64,000 bases of DNA, from assembly GCF_017873135.1 (NCBI RefSeq), contig NZ_JAGGJV010000001.1, forward strand, positions 124,001 through 188,000, given 5' to 3'. Shown piece after piece: positions 46,281 through 55,870 of the stretch. The notes below the pieces were generated by a model that saw only the letters and a program-made list of their open reading frames with translations, was not told where the DNA came from and ran no database searches. The number at the start of each line of letters is the position of its first letter. Position 1 is the first letter of the stretch. Origin of the DNA: Rhizobium herbae. Lineage in GTDB: Bacteria > Pseudomonadota > Alphaproteobacteria > Rhizobiales > Rhizobiaceae. Both the position numbers and the translations under genes were made by a program.

Positions 46281-46946
46281 ATGAATTTCGAAGCAGCACG
46301 CATCAAGATGGTCGACAACCAGATCCGCACCACGGATGTGACGTCGCACGCCGTTCTCTCGGCGTTCCTGTCGGTCCCGCGAGAAGAGTTTGTGCCCGCC
46401 GGGATGAAGCCGCTGGCCTATATCGACACCGACATCGAACTGCCGTCAGACCCTGCCGCCGGGAAGCGTTACCTGATGGAACCGTCGCCCCTGGCAAAGC
46501 TCCTTCAACTTGCCGAAATCTCAAAGGGCGACAAGGTTCTCGAGATCGGTTGCGGCACAGGTTACGCCTCCGCCATTCTTTCGGAACTTGCTGGATCGGT
46601 CGTGGCGCTCGAAAGCGATGCGAAGCTTGCGGCTGAAGCATCGACAACCCTGGCTCGCCTCGGTCATGCGAATGTCTCGGTCGTTACGGGTGATATGGAA
46701 AAGGGGCATGCTGCGGGTGCACCGTATGATGTGATCTTTGTTCACGGTGCCGTCGAAACCATCCCGGCCTCGCTGCTTGCCCAGTTGAGCGACGGCGGCA
46801 GTCTTGTCGCGGTGGTCGGCTTTGGGAATGCGTCGCGTGCCCAGGTCTTCCTTCGCGAGAACGGCAAGACATCGGAGCGGTTGGCGTTCAACACGGCGGT
46901 GAAGCCGCTGCCGGGCTTCCGGCTTGCCCGCGAATTCGTATTTTGA
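46281..46946 (+). CDS. pcm: Protein-L-isoaspartate O-methyltransferase family protein
   Basis: The 221-aa class I methyltransferase carries the SAM motif VLEIGCGTGYAS (86-97) and the N-terminal PCMT block MVDNQIRTTDVTSHAVL...VPREEFVP. Alphaproteobacterial members of this type sit next to tolC and are called Pcm, but may methylate something other than isoaspartate. The ATG at 46281 follows GAGGGCAGG; a frame from 46149 adds a basic stretch with no family match. Confidence 0.88.
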   Translation: MNFEAARIKMVDNQIRTTDVTSHAVLSAFLSVPREEFVPAGMKPLAYIDTDIELPSDPAAGKRYLMEPSPLAKLLQLAEISKGDKVLEIGCGTGYASAILSELAGSVVALESDAKLAAEASTTLARLGHANVSVVTGDMEKGHAAGAPYDVIFVHGAVETIPASLLAQLSDGGSLVAVVGFGNASRAQVFLRENGKTSERLAFNTAVKPLPGFRLAREFVF

Positions 46947-47254
46947 TGCCCCATATTGAGGCACTCAACACCTGGTTGCCGGCGCGTAAAATGCAATGTT
47001 GCGATTTGGCAAAATGATGTTCGTTTCTCGTCAATTTCTATGATTGGCGAGGGCGAGTGGTTGTTGCCGCGTCAAATCCGGGCTTTAAAGAAAAGCTTGT
47101 GGGCGGTCGGTAAGGCGTGATTTTGCCGTGTTTTCCATATAGGGGGGCGACGCGACAGAACGCAGCGATCTTTTCCGGTGAATGGGGAATGTCTGCGCGT
47201 TGAAGAACTGGGAAGGTTTGGTTGCGCCAGCTTTTCCGTACTGGAGTAAAATTT
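46947..47254. other. Intergenic region pcm / tolC
   Basis: This 308-bp gap contains no clear terminator; the best inverted repeat is only TGCC/GGCA just after pcm. A CCATATAG sequence near 47136 could be a -10 element but lacks a well-spaced -35. I see no gene. Confidence 0.35.
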
Positions 47255-48643
47255 GTGTTAATTTTCCGTAAAACGGCTGTGGCGGCCGCTCTTTCCACCG
47301 CCTTGTGGCTCCTGCCGCATGCCGTTTCTGCTGAAACAATCTTCGGCGCGATGGCGAAGGCCTATCAAAACAATCCGGAACTCAATGCCGTTCGCGCCGG
47401 GCTTCGCGCAACGGATGAAGGCGTGCCGATCGCCAAGTCCGGTTACCGCCCGCAGATTTCCGCGACTGCTACCGGCACAGCGACGCGTCTGGGCACCGAG
47501 AGTTTGTTCAGGTCAGGCACGCCCCTCCTCAGCGAGGATTTTACCACCGGATCTGCCAGTATCACCATCACGCAGCAGATTTTCGACGGTTTCCAAACTC
47601 TGAATAACGTCAGGGCTGCTGAAGCGAATGTGTTTTCAAGCCGGGAAACGCTGAAGGCCAACGAAATTTCCATTCTGTTGGCCGCCGCCCAATCCTATGC
47701 GAACATCTCGCGCGACCAGCGGATCGTGGCGATCCGCAAACAGAACCTTGCCTTCCTCAAGGAACAGTTGAGCGCTGCCAAATCCCGGCTGGATGTTGGG
47801 GAAGGGACACGCACCGACGTCAGTCAGGCGGAGGCCGAGCTGGCGGGTGCACAGGCGATCCTCGTCAATGCCGTGGCTCAACTGAAGCAAAGCGAAGCGG
47901 TATACGTCCAGATCGTTGGAGATGCGCCGAAGGGGATCAAGCAACCGTCGCCCGCGTCGAAAGCGCTGCCGAAGAGTCTGGATCAAGCTGTCGCTGCCGG
48001 TCTGCGCGATCACCCGTCGATCATTGCAGCACAGTATAATGTCGATGCCGCCGGTTACAGGGTCAAGTCCGCCGAAGGGACGATGCTGCCGGGTGTGGTG
48101 GTCCAGGGGGCACTGAGCCGCAACACGACGGACCGCGATCGCAACTCCGATACTGCGAACGCCTCCATCACCGCCCGCCTCGAGGTGCCGCTCTATCAGG
48201 GCGGTGCCGAATACGGCCAGATTCGGCAGGCCAAGGAGCGCCTCGGCCAGCAGCGCATTCTGGTCGATTCTGCGCGCGCCGACGTGCAGCAGACGATCGT
48301 GACCGCCCATGCTCAGTTTGAAGGTGCTCTTGCGACGATCACCGCCAACAAGGCGCAGGTCAACGCGGCCAACATGGCCTTGGCGGGCGTGATCGAGGAG
48401 CGAAAGGTCGGCCAGCGCACGACGCTTGACGTGCTTGATGCGCAGCAGAGTGTACTCGCCGCCGAGGAAAGCCTCGTTTCGTCGCAGCGTAACGCCGTGG
48501 TAGCCAGCTATTCCTTGCTGGCGGCGATGGGGCGCCTGACGATCAAGAGCCAGGGCTTGCAGGTTGCCGAGTACCGCGCCGAGGAACATTACGAGGCCGT
48601 CAAGGACAAATGGTTCGGATTGCGCACCGTCGACGGCCGCTGA
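47255..48643 (+). CDS. tolC: Type I secretion outer membrane protein TolC
   Basis: The 462-aa precursor starts at GTG 47255 (eight bases after GGAG) with a signal peptide ending PHAVSA; a TTG at 47222 is the alternative. It contains two outer-membrane efflux repeats: AKAYQNNPELNAVRAGLRA/SRLDVGEGTRTDVSQAEAEL and ITARLEVPLYQGGAEYGQIRQA/VGQRTTLDVLDAQQSVL. The trimer forms the outer-membrane duct for type I secretion and RND efflux. It lies in the pcm-tolC-popZ-valS order. Confidence 0.96.
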   Translation: MLIFRKTAVAAALSTALWLLPHAVSAETIFGAMAKAYQNNPELNAVRAGLRATDEGVPIAKSGYRPQISATATGTATRLGTESLFRSGTPLLSEDFTTGSASITITQQIFDGFQTLNNVRAAEANVFSSRETLKANEISILLAAAQSYANISRDQRIVAIRKQNLAFLKEQLSAAKSRLDVGEGTRTDVSQAEAELAGAQAILVNAVAQLKQSEAVYVQIVGDAPKGIKQPSPASKALPKSLDQAVAAGLRDHPSIIAAQYNVDAAGYRVKSAEGTMLPGVVVQGALSRNTTDRDRNSDTANASITARLEVPLYQGGAEYGQIRQAKERLGQQRILVDSARADVQQTIVTAHAQFEGALATITANKAQVNAANMALAGVIEERKVGQRTTLDVLDAQQSVLAAEESLVSSQRNAVVASYSLLAAMGRLTIKSQGLQVAEYRAEEHYEAVKDKWFGLRTVDGR

Positions 48644-48868
48644 TCCAATAGTCTGATTGTGTGCGTTATTTCAACAGCTGCGCTCCTGCCATGAGCGGGG
48701 CGGCCGTTTTCCGTTGGCCGGCGGCAGGTGGCGCTGCGAACAAACCTGTGCATGATTTCAACTTGGTGATTCGCGGCGTTTTGTTCGGCGCCGAACTCGC
48801 ATACAGTTCGTGCCAATGACTGCGCGGCAATGTCTCGATCAAACGCGACCGCAGAAACGGGGATAATA

Positions 48869-49732
48869 ATGGCACAGCCCAATGTAGCGCGTGAGCCGTC
48901 GATGGACGAGATTCTCGCCTCGATTAGAAAGATCATCGAAAGCAACGAGCCCGGTATTCCCGGTTTCCCTGCCAACGATCTCGGTCCCGCTCCGGACGAT
49001 GCCTATCGCGCTGATCGCGGTTATGACGACGGAAGCGCCGAAGACATTCACCTGACGATCGACGACGAAGTGCTTGCGCCGGAATTCGAAGCAGAGCAGC
49101 GGCATCAGGCACCGTCCGTGGAGCTTCCGTCGCGGCAGCCCCAGGACGCGAGCGTAAGATCCTCGGTATCGACGACATCGACGCCGCCGCTGTCACTTGC
49201 CGACGTCGCCGCGCGTGTTCGTGCAGCTTCGGAGCGGCACTCGGCGCCGCCACGGGAACCGGAAACCCCATCTACCGCCTTTCGCGCCAGGTCCGACAAT
49301 CCGATGGTGACCTCCCGCATGGCGCCCTCGTCTGCGGCCTTGCTTTCACAGCCGGACGTCAGGCATGAACAGTCACCGGCGACAGCTGAAGCGGTTTCAG
49401 TCGCCCGGTCGATCGTGGCGGCTGAAGAGAAAGCCGAGCCGACAGCAACCATTGCTGTCGAGCATCCGGCAGAGCAGCATCAGCCGCTGGCCGTGGTCGC
49501 TGAGAAGGACGTCGCCGCGATCGTTTCGCCGGCCGTCGGTGAGCAGGTTGCGCGGTCGTTCGGCGATCTGGCCTTGGCCGTCGACAGCAGCGCGCGCCGT
49601 TCCTTCGATGAGATTGCCGAAGACATGCTGCGCCCGATGCTGCAGGAATGGCTTGATGACAATCTGCCAACCCTCGTCGAACGCCTTGTGCGCGAGGAAA
49701 TCGAACGCGTTGCGCGCGGTCCCAGGCGGTAG
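48869..49732 (+). CDS. popZ: Polar organising protein PopZ family (DUF2497)
   Basis: The 287-aa protein has the N-terminal PopZ motif REPSMDEILASIRKIIES, a long acidic/Pro/Ser-rich disordered middle (about 30-215), and the C-terminal assembly helices FDEIAEDMLRPMLQEWLDDNLPTLVERLVREEIERVARG. PopZ forms the pole-organising scaffold in alphaproteobacteria and marks the growing pole in Agrobacterium. The ATG at 48869 matches the motif spacing; the longer start at 48830 is not used. Its position beside valS is conserved in the family. Confidence 0.92.
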   Translation: MAQPNVAREPSMDEILASIRKIIESNEPGIPGFPANDLGPAPDDAYRADRGYDDGSAEDIHLTIDDEVLAPEFEAEQRHQAPSVELPSRQPQDASVRSSVSTTSTPPLSLADVAARVRAASERHSAPPREPETPSTAFRARSDNPMVTSRMAPSSAALLSQPDVRHEQSPATAEAVSVARSIVAAEEKAEPTATIAVEHPAEQHQPLAVVAEKDVAAIVSPAVGEQVARSFGDLALAVDSSARRSFDEIAEDMLRPMLQEWLDDNLPTLVERLVREEIERVARGPRR

Positions 49733-49752
49733 ACCACGCTTTTCCCGCTTAC

Positions 49753-49785
49753 AAAGCCGCCAGCAACCACACTGGCGGCTTTTTT
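49753..49785 (+). terminator. Rho-independent terminator after popZ
   Basis: An 11-bp stem (AAAGCCGCCAG / CTGGCGGCTTT) with an 8-base loop ends in a T run, 20 bp after the popZ stop. Confidence 0.88.
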
Positions 49786-49859
49786 GGTGTTATTGTTGAC
49801 ACCAATGCCTCGTTCCGATTTACAACCCACCGATATCAATCAGCAAGTTTGGCTTCAGA

Positions 49860-52700
49860 ATGCTTGAAAAAACCTATGATTCCGCCGCTGTCGAACCGCG
49901 CATCGCCAAGATCTGGGATGATGAGGACGCCTTCCGCGCTGGCGCAGGTGCAAAACCGGGTGCCGAGAGCTTCTGCGTCGTCATTCCGCCGCCGAACGTT
50001 ACGGGTTCGCTGCATATGGGCCATGCGCTGAACAACACGTTGCAGGACATCATGGTGCGCTTCGAGCGCATGCGCGGCAAGGACGTGCTCTGGCAGCCGG
50101 GCATGGACCATGCCGGCATCGCCACGCAGATGGTCGTCGAGCGTCAGCTGATGGAACGCCAGCAGCATCGCCGCGAGATGGGCCGCGAGGCCTTCATCGA
50201 CAAGGTCTGGGAATGGAAGGCCGAATCCGGCGGACTGATCTTCAACCAGCTGAAGCGCCTCGGCGCCTCCTGCGACTGGTCGCGCGAACGCTTCACCATG
50301 GATGAAGGCCTGTCGAAGGCTGTTCTGGAAGTCTTCGTCTCGCTCTACAAGGATGGCTTGATCTACAAGGACAAGCGGCTGGTCAACTGGGATCCGAAGC
50401 TGTTGACGGCGATCTCGGACCTTGAGGTCGAGCAGATCGAAGTTGCCGGCAGTCTCTGGCACCTGCGTTATCCGCTGGAGGAGGGCGTCACCTACCAGCA
50501 TCCGATCGCCTTCGACGAGGACGGCAAGGCGACGGAATGGGAAACGCGCGACTATCTGGTCGTTGCGACGACCCGGCCGGAAACCATGCTTGGCGATACC
50601 GGTGTAGCCGTTCACCCGGACGACGAGCGCTACAAGGCCATCGTCGGCAAGCATGTCGTGCTGCCGCTGGTCGGCCGGCTCATCCCGATCGTTGCCGACG
50701 AATATCCGGACCCAACCGCCGGCACCGGTGCCGTCAAGATGACACCCGCCCATGATTTCAACGACTTCGAGGTTGGCAAGCGGCGCCATCTGCGGCAGGT
50801 CAACATTTTGACGATCGATGGCCATCTGACGCTGGCCGGCAACGAGGATTTTCTTGAGGGCCTGCCTGCAAGCGATGAGCTGGAAGCCTTGATCTCCGCC
50901 CTTGACAACGTGGAGCGTTTCGCCGCCCGCAAGGCAATCGTCACGATGTTCGAGGAACGCGGCCTGCTCGACAAGATCGAGCCGCACAAGCACACGGTTC
51001 CCCATGGCGACCGTGGTGGCGTTCCGATCGAGCCGCGGCTGACCGAGCAGTGGTACGTCGATGCCAAGACGCTTGCCAAACCGGCCATCGCCTCTGTCCG
51101 CGAGGGACGGACGAACTTTGTCCCGAAGAACTGGGAAAAGACCTATTTCGAATGGATGGAGAACATCCAGCCCTGGTGCGTTTCGCGGCAGCTCTGGTGG
51201 GGACACCAGATTCCGGCCTGGTATGGCCCCGACGGTCAGGTTTTCGTCGAAAAGACCGAGGAAGAGGCGCTGCACGCTGCGATCCAGCATTATCTTTCAC
51301 ATGAAGGCCCGATGAAGGCTTACGTCGAGGATCTGCTCGAAAACTTCCGCCCGGGCGAAATTCTCGTCCGCGACGAGGACGTGCTCGACACCTGGTTCTC
51401 TTCCGCGCTCTGGCCGTTCTCGACGCTCGGCTGGCCAGACAAGACGCCGGAACTCGACAAATACTATCAGACCGACGTTCTGGTGACCGGCTTTGACATC
51501 ATCTTCTTCTGGGTCGCCCGGATGATGATGATGGGCCTGCATTTCATGAAGGACACCGACGGCACGCCCGTCGAGCCGTTCCACACGGTCTATGTGCATG
51601 CGCTGGTTCGCGACAAGAACGGCGCGAAAATGTCGAAGTCGAAGGGGAACGTCATCGATCCGCTGGATCTGATCGACGAATATGGCGCGGATTCGCTGCG
51701 GTTCACGCTGGCGATCATGGCGGCGCAGGGCCGCGACGTGAAGCTCGATCCGGCCCGTATCGCCGGCTACCGAAATTTCGGTACCAAGCTCTGGAACGCG
51801 ACGCGCTTCGCCGGCATGAACGGTGTTGCCAACGACCCGAAGTTCGTGCCTGAAACCTGCTCGCTGACCATCAACCGCTGGATTCTGACGGAACTCTCCC
51901 GGACGATCCGCGACGTCACCGACGCAATCGAAGGCTACAGGTTCAATGAAGCGGCCGGCAGCCTCTATCGTTTCGTCTGGAACCAGGTTTGCGACTGGTA
52001 TCTGGAATTGCTGAAGCCTGTCTTTGGCAGCGATGATGAGGCCGGCAAGGCGGAATCGCGAGCCTGCGTCGCCTATGTCCTCGACGAGACCTACAAGCTG
52101 CTGCATCCCTTCATGCCGTTCATGACGGAAGAACTCTGGGCGCAGACCGCAGGCGAGGGCAAGACGCGCGACAGCCTGCTGTGCCATGCGGACTGGCCTG
52201 TAGCCTCCTACGCGGATGACGCCGCGGCCGGCGAAACCAACTGGCTGATCGACCTGGTGTCGGGCATCCGCTCGGTACGCTCGGAAATGAACGTTCCGCC
52301 GGCTGCCATCGCCCCCCTGGTCGTCGTCGAGGCGAGCATGCTGACCAAGGAACGGCTGGAACGCCACGCCGCGGCCATCCGCCGGCTGGCGCGCGTCGAT
52401 GCGATCGATCTTGCCGCTGCGGCACCGAAGGGAAGCGCCCAGATCGTGGTCGGCGAGGCGACGGTTTGCCTGCCGCTCGGCAGCCTGATCGATCTGGCGG
52501 CTGAAAAGCTCCGTCTTGAAAAGGCGGTCGGCAAGGTAGACCAGGAGCGCGAGCGTATCCTCGGCAAGCTTTCGAACGAAAAATTCGTTGCCAATGCGCG
52601 TCCGGATGTCGTCGAGGCGGAGCGTGAACGTCTGGCCGAACTCGACGGCCAGAAAGCGTCTCTGGGCGTGGCGCTGGCAAGGATTTCGGAAGCCGGCTGA
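49860..52700 (+). CDS. valS: Valyl-tRNA synthetase
   Basis: The 946-aa class I synthetase has the HIGH-type motif H52-M-G-H55 in PPPNVTGSLHMGHALNNT, the editing domain (VATTRPETMLGDTGVAVHP), KMSKS starting at K590, the anticodon-binding domain and a C-terminal coiled coil (about 880-946; ERERILGKLSNEKFVANARP). It charges tRNA-Val and is complete. A terminator follows 30 bp downstream. Confidence 0.98.
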   Translation: MLEKTYDSAAVEPRIAKIWDDEDAFRAGAGAKPGAESFCVVIPPPNVTGSLHMGHALNNTLQDIMVRFERMRGKDVLWQPGMDHAGIATQMVVERQLMERQQHRREMGREAFIDKVWEWKAESGGLIFNQLKRLGASCDWSRERFTMDEGLSKAVLEVFVSLYKDGLIYKDKRLVNWDPKLLTAISDLEVEQIEVAGSLWHLRYPLEEGVTYQHPIAFDEDGKATEWETRDYLVVATTRPETMLGDTGVAVHPDDERYKAIVGKHVVLPLVGRLIPIVADEYPDPTAGTGAVKMTPAHDFNDFEVGKRRHLRQVNILTIDGHLTLAGNEDFLEGLPASDELEALISALDNVERFAARKAIVTMFEERGLLDKIEPHKHTVPHGDRGGVPIEPRLTEQWYVDAKTLAKPAIASVREGRTNFVPKNWEKTYFEWMENIQPWCVSRQLWWGHQIPAWYGPDGQVFVEKTEEEALHAAIQHYLSHEGPMKAYVEDLLENFRPGEILVRDEDVLDTWFSSALWPFSTLGWPDKTPELDKYYQTDVLVTGFDIIFFWVARMMMMGLHFMKDTDGTPVEPFHTVYVHALVRDKNGAKMSKSKGNVIDPLDLIDEYGADSLRFTLAIMAAQGRDVKLDPARIAGYRNFGTKLWNATRFAGMNGVANDPKFVPETCSLTINRWILTELSRTIRDVTDAIEGYRFNEAAGSLYRFVWNQVCDWYLELLKPVFGSDDEAGKAESRACVAYVLDETYKLLHPFMPFMTEELWAQTAGEGKTRDSLLCHADWPVASYADDAAAGETNWLIDLVSGIRSVRSEMNVPPAAIAPLVVVEASMLTKERLERHAAAIRRLARVDAIDLAAAAPKGSAQIVVGEATVCLPLGSLIDLAAEKLRLEKAVGKVDQERERILGKLSNEKFVANARPDVVEAERERLAELDGQKASLGVALARISEAG

Positions 52701-52730
52701 TTGACGGCTTCGCGTCGGATAGAAAATCGA

Positions 52731-52768
52731 AAAGCGACTGGTTGCGGATCAACCGGTCGCTTTTATCG
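52731..52768 (+). terminator. Rho-independent terminator after valS
   Basis: A 15-bp stem (AAAAGCGACTGGTTG / CAACCGGTCGCTTTT, one U-G wobble) with a 5-base loop ends in a T run. Confidence 0.88.
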
Positions 52769-53194
52769 TTGCGGCGAGCGGATCGCGTTACGGTGCCCAT
52801 AAGCGTGAAGACGGAATAACGCCGGAGTTATCGGTGATTCTGTGTTTAGCTGCAATTCTCGTCTCAAAACCCCACATCGCCATGATTGCGCCTGAATATT
52901 CACGATCGGTAAGGCGATTCCTGCAAAAAGCGGCATTGTTGTGTCGAAGTGACACTTTGATGATTTTGAGGAATTATTTTTCAAGTTGTTTCTATTTTTT
53001 TCGAAAATGTGAAATTATGTACTGAATATCGTCGATTTTCCTTGCGTCGTAATTTTCTTACGTAAATTTTCCGTGATCGGAAGCCTTGTACCCCCAGATC
53101 TAGGTATTTGCTATCTGGGCCGTCCCGCCGAATACTTTTGTTTCGGTCGCTGATTTCAACGCTGGCGACCGATCTGTGTTCAGGGGAGGGACGA
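52769..53194. promoter_or_regulatory. A/T-rich region upstream of the FadL gene with inverted repeats
   Basis: Together with the terminator this fills the 494-bp gap after valS. The stretch 52830-53090 is distinctly A/T-rich compared with flanking genes. Two inverted repeats stand out: CGTAA-5-TTACG (53048-53062, overlapping the palindrome TTACGTAA) and CCCAGAT-13-ATCTGGG (53093-53119). They could be operators or leader hairpins for the porin gene. A frame from 52834 to 53025 is not protein-like. Confidence 0.5.
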
Positions 53195-54436
53195 ATGGTT
53201 CACAAGAAAATCAAGACTGCCATGATGGCGGCACTGACTGCTGCATTAACCGCAAGCGCGGCAAATGCAGGCGGTCTGGAACGTGGCGGCTACAATATAG
53301 ACCTGCTGTTCGACCCGTCGACATATGCGGCCGAAGCTGCGGCAACCTATGTCAATCCGCAGCGCGAACTCGACAATGTAGTTGATATCAATCCGGCCAA
53401 CGGCGATTTGAACGGTCTTCCGAATAGCGGTGTTAGGGATACAGAGGGTTATTGGGTTCCGCGTATCGGCGTAAAGGCCGGCATTGGCGATAGCGTTGAC
53501 TGCATGGCCGACTATTCGCAGCCTTGGGGTGCGCATACGAGTCCGGGCGCCAACTGGGCGGGTGCCAATGACAATATCGAAACCAAGATCGAAAGCGACA
53601 ACTACGCTGCAACCTGCTCCTACAAGTGGGACATGGGCAAGGGCCAGTTCCGCGTGATCGGCGGCGGCTTTTACCAAGAGGTCGGCGGCTTCAAGGAGCG
53701 GCTCGTATCGCCTGCGGTTCCCGCGCTCGGGATCACTGGCGTCGGTCGGATGGACCTTGAGGGCAGCGGATGGGGCTGGCGTGCGGGTGTCGCCTACGAA
53801 ATTCCTGAATATGCCCTCCGTGCGAGCCTCGTCTACAACAGCAAGGTGGATCTCGACAATCTCGACGGCACCATTGATCTCAGCCGCGTCATTCTCGGCG
53901 TTGGCCCGACAGGACCGATTTTCGGCTCGCGTTATGACGTCTCCAGCTTCGCTTCGATGCCTGATTCCTTGGAACTGAAGGTGCAGACGGGCATCGCCCC
54001 CGGCTGGCTGGTATTCGGTTCTGTCAAATGGACCGATTGGAGCCAACTGCAGATCGTGAGCGTCACCGCCGACGACCCCAGCCCGGTTCGCCCACCGACC
54101 AGCCTCGATCTGCTCTACCGCGACGGCTGGACGATCTCCGGCGGCGTTGGCCACAAGTTCAACGATCAGTGGAGCGGTGCCGTCAGCCTGACCTGGGATC
54201 GCGGGACGAGCCACGGCTATGGCAACCAGACGGACAGCTGGACGCTGGGTACGGGTGTGTCCTACATGCCGACGGAAAATGTCGAGCTTCGGCTTGCGGG
54301 TGCGATCGGCCTGCTGACGAGCGGCAGCTCCGGACCGCAGACATATAATGGCGTGCCCGTTGGTACCAACGTCACTTATGATTTTGGAACCGACATCGTC
54401 AGCGCGATTTCCACGTCGCTGAAGGTCAAGTTCTGA
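53195..54436 (+). CDS. OmpP1/FadL/TodX family outer membrane transporter
   Basis: The 413-aa precursor has a signal peptide (KTAMMAALTAALTASAANA), the family's N-terminal plug phrase GGLERGGYNIDLLFDP, many amphipathic strands and a C-terminal SLKVKF ending in Phe. FadL proteins bring long-chain fatty acids or other hydrophobic molecules across the outer membrane. The ATG at 53195 has AGGGGAGGG upstream; the frame from 53108 is not used. Regulation by fatty acids is plausible given the inverted repeats upstream. Confidence 0.9.
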   Translation: MVHKKIKTAMMAALTAALTASAANAGGLERGGYNIDLLFDPSTYAAEAAATYVNPQRELDNVVDINPANGDLNGLPNSGVRDTEGYWVPRIGVKAGIGDSVDCMADYSQPWGAHTSPGANWAGANDNIETKIESDNYAATCSYKWDMGKGQFRVIGGGFYQEVGGFKERLVSPAVPALGITGVGRMDLEGSGWGWRAGVAYEIPEYALRASLVYNSKVDLDNLDGTIDLSRVILGVGPTGPIFGSRYDVSSFASMPDSLELKVQTGIAPGWLVFGSVKWTDWSQLQIVSVTADDPSPVRPPTSLDLLYRDGWTISGGVGHKFNDQWSGAVSLTWDRGTSHGYGNQTDSWTLGTGVSYMPTENVELRLAGAIGLLTSGSSGPQTYNGVPVGTNVTYDFGTDIVSAISTSLKVKF

Positions 54437-54455
54437 TCTTCCGACACAACAGATC

Positions 54456-54486
54456 AAAAAGCCCGGTGTTCGCATCGGGCTTTTTG
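54456..54486 (+). terminator. Rho-independent terminator after the FadL gene
   Basis: AAAAAGCCCGGTG-TTCG-CATCGGGCTTTTT forms a stable stem capped by a UUCG tetraloop and followed by T residues. Confidence 0.9.
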
Positions 54487-55054
54487 TGCTTTTGGGTGTG
54501 CTTGTTTTTGTTCACGAACGCCCTGGACGCGAACGCAGGCTTGCAGCCGCATAATAAGCATTGTTGCGCCGCGGAACGGTAAAATTCCCATTTCCCGCGG
54601 GTTTCCCTCCTGGAATTGCAACAGTAAAAATCAGATTTTTCGCTTTTCCGGCATCACGTTTTGTGACGATTCAGCAACACATTCTTTCTATAGTTTGTAG
54701 CGGCCTGCTGGCAGGCGATTGTGTCTATTTCCCGCCACAAACTGGGAGCACCGATGGACTTGACAAACGTGCCAGTAAGTTTTGAGCATGCTGCGTTTGA
54801 GGGAATATGAGTTATCGCGTTTTCGAAAAAATCCATGTCTCCGGTGATGTTACGTGGCCTTGCAACAGCTTTTCGGAGCTACCGGGCAGGCCGTATCGCT
54901 GCGAGCTGGATCGAGCGGCTGGGGCAGGCCGCACTCTTGCCGGAAACGTTGACTACTGTTGGAGAACTGCCGCGGCGAACAGCGCTGACGGCAGGGGGCT
55001 TATCTGGACCGGCGCTGACCGGCTCTTGGGTTTGAACGGAAGAAATAGACTATC
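54487..55054 (+). promoter_or_regulatory. Long upstream region of exoR
   Basis: This 568-bp stretch has no firm gene. It contains a small hairpin GCCTGC-TG-GCAGGC (54703-54716) and an A/T-rich stretch (about 54600-54700) where promoters may lie. An open frame 54835-55035 (66 codons) with an Ala/Arg-rich, possibly helical product is weakly protein-like but has no clear ribosome site. Confidence 0.4.
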
Positions 55055-55852
55055 ATGCTGATACGCGGTTACCGCTCGTTGACGTTTCTTGTTCTGAGTA
55101 TGGCGCTCGCGCTCTCTGCGCAGCAGCGCACGGCTTACGCATTCGATCCGAATGCCGGCGTCACCAAGGAATCCGGCCCTTTCGCGCTCTTCAAGTTCGG
55201 TTTTTCGGCCTACAAGAACGGCCGCAAGGATGAGGCGGTCGAAGCCTATCGTTATGCGGCCGAAAAGGGCCATACGGGCTCCCGCTGGGCACTCGCCAAC
55301 ATGTACGCCTATGGCGACGGCGTGGCTGAAAACGATCTGGAAGCCTTCAAGATCTACAGCGAGATCGCCGAAAAAGGCGTCGAGCCGGGTTCCGAGGATA
55401 CGGGCTATTTCGTCAACGCCCTGATTTCGCTCGCCGGCTATTATCGCCGCGGTATTCCCGATAGTCCCATCAAGAGTGATCTCAGCCAGGCCCGCCAGCT
55501 CTATTTCCAGGCCGCCTCGACCTTCGGTGTCGCCGAGGCGCAATTCCAGCTCGCCAAGATGCTTCTCTCCGGCGACGGCGGCAGCGTCAATGTCCAGCAG
55601 GCGAAGAAATGGCTCAATCGCGCCCGTAAGAACGGCCACGCTGGCGCCATGGGCGTTTTCGGCAATGTGATCTTCCAGGAAGGTCAGACGGCGCGTGGAC
55701 TGGCCTATATGACCGCTGCACTCGACCAGTGTACGCCGAAGGAACGGCCCTGGCTGCAATCCCTGCAGGAGCAGGCCTTCTCGATTGCCAGCGAAGACGA
55801 CCGCCGGACGGCCGTCGCCATGTCACACAGCATTCACCTCGACAGCGACTGA
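55055..55852 (+). CDS. exoR: Periplasmic regulator ExoR (Sel1-repeat protein)
   Basis: The 265-aa precursor has a signal peptide ending QRTAYA and a mature start FDPNAGVTKESGPFALFKFGF, which I recognise as ExoR. Sel1-like repeats follow (DEAVEAYRYAAEKGHTGSRWALANMYAYGDGVA; ARQLYFQAASTFGVAEAQFQLAKMLLSGDGG; AKKWLNRARKNGHAGAMG). In rhizobia and Agrobacterium ExoR holds the sensor ExoS/ChvG inactive until proteolysed in acid, switching exopolysaccharide, motility and virulence genes through ChvI. It is transcribed alone from a long upstream region and is convergent with xth. Confidence 0.93.
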   Translation: MLIRGYRSLTFLVLSMALALSAQQRTAYAFDPNAGVTKESGPFALFKFGFSAYKNGRKDEAVEAYRYAAEKGHTGSRWALANMYAYGDGVAENDLEAFKIYSEIAEKGVEPGSEDTGYFVNALISLAGYYRRGIPDSPIKSDLSQARQLYFQAASTFGVAEAQFQLAKMLLSGDGGSVNVQQAKKWLNRARKNGHAGAMGVFGNVIFQEGQTARGLAYMTAALDQCTPKERPWLQSLQEQAFSIASEDDRRTAVAMSHSIHLDSD

Positions 55853-55870
55853 ACCGTCAAGGTTTCTGCG

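Noticed and set aside
54807-55061. Small open frames upstream of exoR as real genes
   Set aside because: Two overlapping frames compete, neither has a clear ribosome site or family match, and one overlaps the exoR start. They are kept only as a note on the intergenic region.
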